Shown in pieces: positions 6,639-14,211 of a DNA stretch of 64,000 nt. Made by a program: the position numbers and the translations under genes. Each line of letters opens with the position of its first letter. Position 1 is the first letter of the stretch. Source of the DNA: an uncultured Oscillospiraceae bacterium (GTDB lineage: Bacteria; Bacillota; Clostridia; Oscillospirales; Acutalibacteraceae); the NCBI GenBank assembly GCA_949289045.1, contig CASEMN010000011.1, positions 1 to 64,000 of the forward strand. The letters are read 5' to 3'. The notes below the pieces were generated by a model. It searched no databases. It was not told the DNA's origin and saw nothing but the letters and a program-made list of their open reading frames with translations.

Positions 6639-9271
6639 TTTTTTCTCTTGCCTAAAAGCAGTACGGCAAGAAGTGAAACTGTACCAAGAGCTCCGAGAGA
6701 AATTACACTGTCTCCGAGGCTACCGGGATTGGAAGTGCTTACGGAAACTGCAAAATAAATTCCGCCGTCCTGAGCCGTAAATGTAAGTGATGCATTTTCA
6801 CAAACTCCGTCACCAACTGATACAGCCTCGCCGTTCTCAAAGCGGTAAAGCTTATATTCACCGTCCGCAAGAGAAGTTTTGAGGGTTATCTGAGTTTTTG
6901 CAGGAAGTGCTCCCTCATGGTTAAGTGTAAATACAAATGCATCGGCATAAAGCGCTTTGATTTCACTTTCGGAATCTCCGCCGAAAGTTACGGAAAGATT
7001 AAAGTCTTTTGTGGGGTCTGTAATATCAGTGCCTTTAAATGAAAATACTGCGTTTTCGTACTCTGCAGTATATACATCGGGAGAACCTGCAAGGTTCATG
7101 AGCATTTCTGAAATAATAACTCCATTTTTAAGTGAGTCTATAACCCTGCGGGCAAAAAGAACGTCATCATAGCGAGTGACATATTCTTTATCTGTTTCGG
7201 AAAGAAGTGAATATTCCTTTTCGATTTCCGCAACAGTCTTTTCCGTTTCAAGAGTAATATTAAGAGGATCTATTTCATTAAAGATTCTTTCGTCAAGGGC
7301 CTGAACCTTTGTCCAAAGCTCCTCTGCTCTGTCAGCAGCGGCAAGGAGCTTTTCGCTGTCACACATTTTCTTTACTTCGTCGTTCTGGATTTCGTAAAGA
7401 GAGAGAACTTCAAGGATTTTATCCCTGTCCTTAAGTGTAACTTTATCGGCGTCGGGAAGAGCGGCAATAAGCTTATTGAGGTTTGCCGCAGCATCCTGGT
7501 TATTAAGATTTTCTATAATTGCAACGCATTTTAAAAGCTTCTCAGAATTTTCAACAAGAGCTTTGCTCTGTGCTGAAAGTGCATTGTACTTTGCATACCA
7601 TCCGTTTACAGTATCGCTGTCAGCTATGGTAAGCTCATCGGGATTTACGTTTTTAATGTACTCGTTGAGCTCAGCTACAATTTTTTCCTCATTTTTAAGG
7701 TTCTCTATTTTCTCGAGCATCTCTTCGAGCTTTTCATAGTTTGTAACCTTTGCCTTTTCGCTATCGCTCATTAAATCGTAGCGAAGCTTAAGTCTGTTAA
7801 GACGGTATTCGTCACGCTCAGTTACACCGGTAAAGTCAAACAGTGAAATGGCGTTTATCATATCCTCAGCAGTATATTCGCCGTCGGCATCATCTTTATT
7901 GCTGAAACAGAACATTGTTCCGCTGTCATTATAGAAATAAATTGAGCCGTCCGCACCGATTGCCGCACTCTGAGTACAATACTGAAGCTGTGAGGGAGTT
8001 GCAATAATTTCATATTCCGGCTCAGTCTGACCCTGACGGTCGGTTATCATATAAATACAGGATGATGTAGGAGTATATCCGCCGGAAGCATATCCGCCGT
8101 AATCAGTTACATACATCTTTACTTCATAGCCGTTTTCTTCCGTTGCATATGCAGTTGTAACTATGGGAGAAGCCTGAGTTTTAACTTCGTCTATCTGATA
8201 AATTATTTCAAGGGTTTCGCTGTCCATTACAGTAAAGCCGTTACCTGAGAAGATTCCGCCGCCTCCGATGTAAAGCCTTCCTCCAAACACAACAGGACTT
8301 GAAGTAATATCGTTACCGATATTTGTTTTCATTACGGAAGCAGTATCAAAGGTGTTGTCGCCGGAAATCTTTACGGAATAAATGTTTCCGCTTTTAAGGG
8401 CAACGAAAACTCTGTTTGTCGCAGCATCATAATGAACGCTGCTTCTTATTCCGGATGCAGCATCAGGCTCAAGAACAAGAGTGTCATATACTTTATCCTC
8501 AGTGAGGCTGTGGATAACAAGCTCAGTTGCCTCTCCGCCGAAAACTATTGTATCCCCTACTATTGCGCCGGCGCTCCAGTAGTATCCGCTCTTCATGTTT
8601 TCAGGCTTATAAGTCCAAACAGGAGCTTTTACCTCATCGCTCTTTTCGGGATTTTCGTCAACTGTATCAAAGCAAACGTAAGCTCCTTCGCTTGCACTGC
8701 CGTCGGAAACGCCCACATAAATATGTCCGTCATATCCGGTTACGGCTGAAAGAGGCTGTATTCTGCTGTTTGCTCCGCCAATGGGCTCGGATATCCAAAG
8801 CTGCTCCATTGTCTCTTCATCATAAGCGACTATAACAGCTCCGGTATTATCGGAAGCTGCACGGGGCACATAGATAACTCCGTCATAATAGGCGATTGTT
8901 GAAAAGAACTGGCTTTTTCCTGCACAGGGAACGGATTTTAAAATTTCTCCTGTGTTTGCGTCAACACGGTAGAGCTTACTCTGTCCTGCTACAAGGCAGT
9001 AAAGATAATCTCCAACAATAACGGGAGTGCCGGGAACATCGCTCCAGCCTGTACCAAACTTCATTGCCCATTTTTCCACTGTTGAATCTTTGCTTACAGG
9101 GGTTTTGCTGTCAATTATTCCCTGAGAGAGAGCTTCACCTCTGAACTGGGAATAACTGAGGTATTCCTTTTCGGGAGAAACTGTTCCCGTAGCTGAAATG
9201 CTTACCGGAAGCGAAAGCGCAACGGCTAAAACGAGAACAAGACTCACAATGGATTTTGTGATTTTTTTCAT
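6629..9271 (-). CDS. Surface beta-propeller (PQQ-like) protein in B12-riboswitch operon
   Basis: An 880-residue exported protein. After a signal peptide (about 1-29), residues about 35-460 form a PQQ-type beta-propeller with recurring SPVV...LYIGGG and TPVIVGDYLYCLV-like blades. Residues about 470-720 are an alpha-helical region with three related segments (MSDSEKAKVTNY, LSAQSKALVEN, LSETDKEYVTRY). A beta-rich module comes next. The protein ends in NPGSLGDS, one hydrophobic helix and KRKK, like a degenerate sortase NPxTG/LPxTG anchor. The ATG at 9271 (AAAGGA upstream) is chosen because longer readings would enter the terminator and riboswitch. It is the first gene after the cobalamin riboswitch, so a role in corrinoid capture is inferred. 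A redox enzyme is unlikely. Confidence 0.8.
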   Translation of the reverse strand: MKKITKSIVSLVLVLAVALSLPVSISATGTVSPEKEYLSYSQFRGEALSQGIIDSKTPVSKDSTVEKWAMKFGTGWSDVPGTPVIVGDYLYCLVAGQSKLYRVDANTGEILKSVPCAGKSQFFSTIAYYDGVIYVPRAASDNTGAVIVAYDEETMEQLWISEPIGGANSRIQPLSAVTGYDGHIYVGVSDGSASEGAYVCFDTVDENPEKSDEVKAPVWTYKPENMKSGYYWSAGAIVGDTIVFGGEATELVIHSLTEDKVYDTLVLEPDAASGIRSSVHYDAATNRVFVALKSGNIYSVKISGDNTFDTASVMKTNIGNDITSSPVVFGGRLYIGGGGIFSGNGFTVMDSETLEIIYQIDEVKTQASPIVTTAYATEENGYEVKMYVTDYGGYASGGYTPTSSCIYMITDRQGQTEPEYEIIATPSQLQYCTQSAAIGADGSIYFYNDSGTMFCFSNKDDADGEYTAEDMINAISLFDFTGVTERDEYRLNRLKLRYDLMSDSEKAKVTNYEKLEEMLEKIENLKNEEKIVAELNEYIKNVNPDELTIADSDTVNGWYAKYNALSAQSKALVENSEKLLKCVAIIENLNNQDAAANLNKLIAALPDADKVTLKDRDKILEVLSLYEIQNDEVKKMCDSEKLLAAADRAEELWTKVQALDERIFNEIDPLNITLETEKTVAEIEKEYSLLSETDKEYVTRYDDVLFARRVIDSLKNGVIISEMLMNLAGSPDVYTAEYENAVFSFKGTDITDPTKDFNLSVTFGGDSESEIKALYADAFVFTLNHEGALPAKTQITLKTSLADGEYKLYRFENGEAVSVGDGVCENASLTFTAQDGGIYFAVSVSTSNPGSLGDSVISLGALGTVSLLAVLLLGKRKKQA

Positions 9272-9322
9272 TTTCTTCTTTCCTTTCTCTTTTTTTGGCA
9301 CCTTCACACCATACCTAAAGGG

Positions 9323-9355
9323 AAAAACAAAAAAAGCCGGGCTGAAAGCTCGGCT
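9323..9355 (-). terminator. Attenuator terminator below B12 riboswitch
   Basis: An 8-bp GC-rich stem with one mismatch (9335-9342 with 9348-9355) is followed on the minus strand by TTTTTTTGTTTTT. It lies between the riboswitch and the propeller start codon, the position expected for a transcription-attenuation expression platform. Confidence 0.75.
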
Positions 9356-9449
9356 AAAGGCATGAGAAAGAAACCGGAAATGAAAATACAAAATCCGTTT
9401 TTTTCTTTAATCGCCTCGATTTCCCACCGAAATCAGCAATCAACGCACT

Positions 9450-9605
9450 ACGGCAGGTCTCCTGGCTCAAAATCATCCTCCGGCTTAACCTTCCCGGTCT
9501 CCCAGTGGCAGAGCATAAGCTCTAAAAGCCTTCGTCATTTTTACAGTAGCGGGGGCTGCTGCGGAGTCTAACCGCATTCCCTTTTAATTTACCTTTCAGT
9601 AAAAC
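9450..9605 (-). ncRNA. Cobalamin (B12) riboswitch
   Basis: Read on the minus strand, the leader contains the cobalamin riboswitch landmarks in order: AAAAGGGAATGCGGT, then a run including GCAGCCCCCGCTACTGT, then the B12-box-like GCCACTGGGAGACCGGGAAGG region, and finally AGCCAGGAGACCTGCC at 9452-9467. A terminator hairpin and the propeller gene follow, and a consensus promoter precedes it. This is expected to switch off the downstream B12 uptake genes when cobalamin is abundant. Confidence 0.95.
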
Positions 9606-9650
9606 CGTAATCCGCCGGGGCAAAAGCCCCTGTGTGAAGTTGTCAATGTT

Positions 9651-9679
9651 ACTATACATTACCTTTGCTTCCATGTCAA
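9651..9679 (-). promoter_or_regulatory. Sigma-A promoter of riboswitch operon
   Basis: On the minus strand a perfect TTGACA (9674-9679) and TATAGT (9651-9656) are separated by exactly 17 bp, placing the transcript start about 40 bp ahead of the riboswitch core. Confidence 0.8.
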
Positions 9680-9862
9680 ACAAAAGGTTAAAATATTTGT
9701 AAGAAAAATGTAAGAAATATAAGCGCTGAATTGTAACTATTATGCTTCACAATAATAATTGCAGGAGAAAAGGCGCAATTCTGCTGCAACACTTCTTTTT
9801 ATTGTCAGGCTGGTGTATAATTGACGTAAAAAGTTTTATGAGCAAAGAGAGGAAAAGGGTAA

Positions 9863-10552
9863 ATGTATAACATACTTGTTTGTGATGACGATAAAGCAAT
9901 ACTTGATTCAATCGAAATTTATCTTAAGGCGGAGGGCTATAATGTTGTCCGTGCCGAAAACGGAGAAGAAGCCATTGAAGCGGTTAAAGGCAAAGATATC
10001 CACTGTGCGGTTATGGATATAATGATGCCGGGACTCGACGGACTCGGCGCCACTTTGAAACTTCGTGAGAATCACAATTTCCCGATTATTTTACTTTCGG
10101 CAAAAAGCGAGGATTCCGATAAAATTACGGGGCTTACCTTCGGAGCGGATGATTATGTTACAAAGCCTTTTAATCCCCTGGAGCTTGTGGCGAGAATAAA
10201 GTCACAGATAAGACGTTTCGTCAATCTCGGCAGCATTGATAAAAAAGAGAACGCAATCGTAAACGGCGGCCTGGTGCTTGACACCGCCGCCAGAGAGCTT
10301 ACCGTTGACGGCGAACCGGTTCACCTTACCGCAAGAGAATACGGAATAGTGGAGCTGCTTATGAAAAACCTCGGCAGAGTTCTTTCAACTCAGCAGATTT
10401 ATGAGGCGGTATGGAACGAACCCAGCTTTTCAACGGAAAAGACAGTAACCGTTCATATAAGGCGAATAAGGGAAAAAATTGAGATAAATCCCAAAGAGCC
10501 TAAATATTTAAAGGTGGTGTGGGGAATTGGCTACAAAATTGAGAAAATTTAG
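9863..10552 (+). CDS. OmpR/VanR-type response regulator
   Basis: A 229-residue two-component regulator. Receiver domain residues 1-120 have acidic residues Asp8/Asp9/Asp10, phosphoacceptor Asp52 in VMDIMMPG, the Ser of LLSAKS, and the conserved Lys in DDYVTKPF. The C-terminal winged-helix DNA-binding domain (about 130-228) ends in the typical WGIGYKIE. It should bind DNA when phosphorylated by the overlapping downstream histidine kinase. The final 26 bp overlap the kinase start, indicating coupling. The polysaccharide deacetylase further downstream is separated by a terminator but could be a target of a cell-envelope stress circuit (speculative). Confidence 0.92.
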   Translation: MYNILVCDDDKAILDSIEIYLKAEGYNVVRAENGEEAIEAVKGKDIHCAVMDIMMPGLDGLGATLKLRENHNFPIILLSAKSEDSDKITGLTFGADDYVTKPFNPLELVARIKSQIRRFVNLGSIDKKENAIVNGGLVLDTAARELTVDGEPVHLTAREYGIVELLMKNLGRVLSTQQIYEAVWNEPSFSTEKTVTVHIRRIREKIEINPKEPKYLKVVWGIGYKIEKI

Positions 10553-13106
10553 TTACAGCATATTTGTAAAAACAATAATTTTTTTGCTCACTGCAGGATG
10601 CATTGCCATTGCAGGAAGAGCCGTATTTAAAATTGCAGTTTCTGAGTTATCATTTTACCGCAACTATGGCGCACACTATAATTACGCAGATGATGACTTT
10701 GTTTCCTCCTGGACCTTTGCGGATATGCTCGAAAGAGATATAGACAAAATATTAAAATATGCTCAGCTTTATCACGGCGACGAGGAATATGTAAAGAGCG
10801 GACAGGCATGGTCTGATTACGAGGCAGAGCTGAAAACTCAGTCCGAAAAAAGCACACAAGAGGAAATAAATGAAAAAATAAAATATTACGTTGATTATTA
10901 CGCATTTACAGAAAGCGAATATGATATTACACCTTCATCATCTGAAAATGGATCGGAAGAAACTTCTGTGCCAGCAACTACAATCAGCGGTGAAGTTTCC
11001 TATACTCTCGAATACGCAAAGCAGGTGCTTTCGTCCAGTGATTATGGCGCTCTCGAAAGAGAAATAGAAAGCATAAAAAGCAATAACAATGAAACCTTAA
11101 ATAACAATATCCACAGCGCTCAAATTTATTTTCTCAGTGACTATGAATCTATTAAAACAGAGCTGTCATCTATTCAAAGTTTAAAATTTATCTATGATGA
11201 CGGCAATATTTTTGTCACCAATATTGACGGCGCAGAAAAACGAAGCGATAAAAATTACACTTCATATTTTTCTTCTTTACAGTATTACGTAACCTCTGAC
11301 GGAATGGTGAGCGGAAGCGGATATTTTTCAGATGAAATTTCCCAAAAAGTATCTTCAAACGGAAATTTAAATATAGGCATAGATACCGATATGATTTTCG
11401 CCGGAACCGCTGACGATAAATATACAAAAGCCGCAGGCGACTATAATTCCATGTATCACAACATTCAGGACGAAATAGTCGATGTGGCGGTAAGTGCGAT
11501 AATTGCGCTGATAGGTATAATTTATCTGATGATAACCGCAGGCAGAAAGGATAAAAATGAGCCCGTTGAGGAAACTGCAATTGACCGCTGTTTCCACGAC
11601 CTGCATTTTCTTATTTCAGGCGGAATTGTTTTCTTTGCAATAGCGTTTTTAATTGACTTCTACGAGTCAACGTGGAGTATTGGTACTGCTGATGAAATGC
11701 TGCAATCTGAAAACATATTTACCGCCGTCACATTTGCCGCTTCTCTTATTATTCTCGAATGGTTCATGTCCTTTGTGAGAGCCTTTAAAGCACGTACACT
11801 TATAAAGCACTCACTCTGGTATGTAATTGTAAGAAAAATAGTGCACTTCTCTAAAAAGTGTGCAAAGAAAATAAAAGCCGCATTTGACTTAGGCTATCAT
11901 TTCACCTGTCTTAAAAAATCAATTCTCTGGAAAGCGCTGCTTTTCTTTGCGGTAAATATTATTTTATTATTTATAGGTATAGCTTCCGACGACGGAGGAA
12001 CACTTTTATTCTTATGTCTTCTTCCCGCAGCTGTATTTAATATTGTATTCTTTATGAAGACATTCCAGACAATAAAAAATCTTGACAAGATTTTTGCTGA
12101 AATAAGAAAAGGCGCTCAGGGAGATTTCAATTTCTCACTTGATTATTCAAAAATGAAAGAGCCCGTAAGAGGTTTTGCAAGAGATGTTGAAAATATGCAG
12201 CAGGGTCTTAAAATTGCAGTGGAAGATGCAATTAAAGGCGAAAGAATGAAAACCGAGCTTATTACAAACGTCTCCCATGACCTTAAAACTCCTCTTACTT
12301 CAATAATCAACTATGTTGACCTTTTAGGCAGATGCGATATTACCGACGAGACTGCAAAGAAATATATAGGGGTACTCAGTGACAAATCGGCAAAACTGAA
12401 AAAGCTCATTGAAGACCTTGTGGAAGCTTCAAAGGCGACCACCGGAAACGTTAAGATCAATAAAATTAAAATGAATCTTTACGAGCTGGCAGTTCAGGCA
12501 GTTGGAGAGCATGAAGATGCACTTGCTGAAAGAGGAATTGAGGTTCGCATAAATACTCCGGAAAAGCAGCCGGTAGTTTTGGCGGATAACCAAAAGACAT
12601 GGCGAATAATTGATAATCTTTTCAGCAACGTAAAGAAATACTCCCTCAAAGGTTCAAGAGCTTATATCACCGTTGACGAAAAAGACGGCTGGGGCAGATT
12701 TTCTATTAAGAATATCTCCGAAAAAGCTCTCGATATTTCCCCCGACGAATTGACTCAGAGATTTGTCAGAGGCGATGCATCAAGATCTACTGAGGGCAGC
12801 GGACTTGGTCTTTCCATTGCAAAGAGTCTCTGTGAGCTTCAGGGAGGCAGGTTTACAATTGAAATTGACGGAGATCTCTTTAAAGCAACTCTTGAGCTTC
12901 CACTTGTTTCTGAGGATGAAGAAGCAAACAAAAAATCACTTCTGGAACAGGAAACAGCTCGCAGATATTCCGCACAAAACGTAAATCTCAATGCATCCTT
13001 TAATCTTCCGCCGGATTTAAAAATAAGCGAACAAATGGCAGAAGAATTAAAACGCAGGCAGATTGACGCTGCACAGAATCTTACTCCCCCAACTGATATA
13101 AAGTAA
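10527..13106 (+). CDS. Large multi-TM sensor histidine kinase
   Basis: An 859-residue sensor kinase. TM1 (about 12-32) is followed by a roughly 290-residue extracytoplasmic region, then five or so membrane segments (about 325-345, 360-380, 395-415, 465-480, 485-505). Next come a HAMP-like linker, the HisKA box NVSHDLKTPLTSI (phosphoacceptor His584) and HATPase_c with N box NLFSNVKKYS and G box GSGLGLSIAKSL. The C-terminal ~70 residues are a low-complexity tail. The TTG start at 10527 is chosen for the AAGGTGGTG site just upstream and the coupling overlap with the regulator gene. The several central TM segments are more than the usual two, suggesting sensing in or near the membrane. Confidence 0.9.
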   Translation: MATKLRKFSYSIFVKTIIFLLTAGCIAIAGRAVFKIAVSELSFYRNYGAHYNYADDDFVSSWTFADMLERDIDKILKYAQLYHGDEEYVKSGQAWSDYEAELKTQSEKSTQEEINEKIKYYVDYYAFTESEYDITPSSSENGSEETSVPATTISGEVSYTLEYAKQVLSSSDYGALEREIESIKSNNNETLNNNIHSAQIYFLSDYESIKTELSSIQSLKFIYDDGNIFVTNIDGAEKRSDKNYTSYFSSLQYYVTSDGMVSGSGYFSDEISQKVSSNGNLNIGIDTDMIFAGTADDKYTKAAGDYNSMYHNIQDEIVDVAVSAIIALIGIIYLMITAGRKDKNEPVEETAIDRCFHDLHFLISGGIVFFAIAFLIDFYESTWSIGTADEMLQSENIFTAVTFAASLIILEWFMSFVRAFKARTLIKHSLWYVIVRKIVHFSKKCAKKIKAAFDLGYHFTCLKKSILWKALLFFAVNIILLFIGIASDDGGTLLFLCLLPAAVFNIVFFMKTFQTIKNLDKIFAEIRKGAQGDFNFSLDYSKMKEPVRGFARDVENMQQGLKIAVEDAIKGERMKTELITNVSHDLKTPLTSIINYVDLLGRCDITDETAKKYIGVLSDKSAKLKKLIEDLVEASKATTGNVKINKIKMNLYELAVQAVGEHEDALAERGIEVRINTPEKQPVVLADNQKTWRIIDNLFSNVKKYSLKGSRAYITVDEKDGWGRFSIKNISEKALDISPDELTQRFVRGDASRSTEGSGLGLSIAKSLCELQGGRFTIEIDGDLFKATLELPLVSEDEEANKKSLLEQETARRYSAQNVNLNASFNLPPDLKISEQMAEELKRRQIDAAQNLTPPTDIK

Positions 13107-13148
13107 AAAGTCTGCTCAATAAGCAACACACATAAATAAATTTAAATT

Positions 13149-13194
13149 ACTTCCTCGCAAAAATGTTTTAACACTATTGCGGGGAAGTTTTTTT
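13149..13194 (+). terminator. Terminator of two-component operon
   Basis: An 11-bp stem (13149-13159 with 13178-13188, one G-T pair) is followed by a run of seven Ts, 40 bp after the kinase stop. Confidence 0.8.
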
Positions 13195-13264
13195 ATGGGC
13201 GAAGTTTTCCACAAATATTATATAAATGTGCAAAACATATTTACGCCGTTAACGGGAGAATAAT

Positions 13265-14122
13265 ATGAATACAAATTTATGGATAGCTGTAATATCAGCA
13301 ATAATATGTACTGCATCAGCCGTATATATTGTTGCCAAGAGGAGAAATAAAGATATCAATAAAAATGAAAACTCAAAAATTAAAATGTTATTTAAGATTT
13401 TCTCTGTAATATTGACGACTTCTCTGGTTTTTGAATTAGCAGGAATTTATATTACACCGAATCGGGAAAAATTCTATTTTAATTCCACACAGGAAAATAC
13501 AGATAAAATGATAGCTTTGACCTTTGATGACGGTCCCGGGCCATATACTGACGAGCTGCTTGACGGTCTTGAAAAATTAAATGCAAAAGCATCATTTTTT
13601 CTGGTTGAAGAAAAAATAAAATCATATCCTGATACAGTGGCAAAAATAGCCGGAAACGGTCATCTTGTTGGGAATCACACATACAGTCATATTAAACTTA
13701 CTGCTCTTTCCCCTGACGAAATAAAAAAAGAAATAGATAAAACCAATGAGGAAATCAAAGCCATCACAGGCGAAGCCCCTAAATTTTTCAGACCTCCCTT
13801 TGGCAGATATAATTCTGATACTTTAAATTATGTGGATATGATAAGCGTAAGATGGTCTAAAGATACCATTGACTGGAAATATGAAGACGAGGAAAGACTT
13901 TACAGATATCTTATAAAGAATGCCGGCGACGGAGAAATTTTTCTCATGCATGACGTTGAAAAAACTACAGTCAAAGGAGTTTTAAGAGCCATTGAGACTC
14001 TGCAAAAACAGGGATATAAATTTGTACGTGCAGACGAGCTGCTTTGCAGAAACGGTGACGGACTTTTAAAGGGAATAGGCTACCGAAAATGTGAAAAAGA
14101 TAAACCTCCTGTTCATTTCTGA
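13265..14122 (+). CDS. Polysaccharide (peptidoglycan-type) deacetylase, CE4
   Basis: A 285-residue protein with two N-terminal hydrophobic segments (about 5-24 and 41-61) anchoring an extracytoplasmic NodB/CE4 domain. All CE4 motifs are present: TFDDGP (Asp88, Asp89), the metal-binding HTYSH, RPPFGRY, DTIDW and LMHD. The family removes N-acetyl groups from GlcNAc/MurNAc in peptidoglycan or related glycans, often giving lysozyme resistance. GGAG lies just upstream of the ATG. It sits after the two-component operon with its own terminator, convergent with gyrA. Confidence 0.88.
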   Translation: MNTNLWIAVISAIICTASAVYIVAKRRNKDINKNENSKIKMLFKIFSVILTTSLVFELAGIYITPNREKFYFNSTQENTDKMIALTFDDGPGPYTDELLDGLEKLNAKASFFLVEEKIKSYPDTVAKIAGNGHLVGNHTYSHIKLTALSPDEIKKEIDKTNEEIKAITGEAPKFFRPPFGRYNSDTLNYVDMISVRWSKDTIDWKYEDEERLYRYLIKNAGDGEIFLMHDVEKTTVKGVLRAIETLQKQGYKFVRADELLCRNGDGLLKGIGYRKCEKDKPPVHF

Positions 14123-14156
14123 CATTTGCCGTATAATCTATAATTTATTTAAGAAA

Positions 14157-14191
14157 AAACCTGCCATAAGCTTTGGGCTTATGGCAGGTTT
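14157..14191. terminator. Bidirectional terminator between deacetylase and gyrA
   Basis: A perfect 15-bp stem (14157-14171 with 14177-14191) lies between converging genes. T-rich tails occur on both strands, strongest (GGTTTTTTCTT) on the minus strand below gyrA. Confidence 0.85.
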
Positions 14192-14211
14192 ACTTTTACT
14201 ATTATAATGTA

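Noticed and set aside
6629..9271. PQQ-dependent dehydrogenase
   Set aside because: Only the propeller fold resembles it. No quinoprotein catalytic residues or cytochrome partner, and context is B12 uptake.
9272..9391. 40-residue N-terminal extension of the propeller protein
   Set aside because: It would run through the attenuator hairpin toward the riboswitch. The ATG at 9271 has a ribosome site and starts a proper signal peptide.
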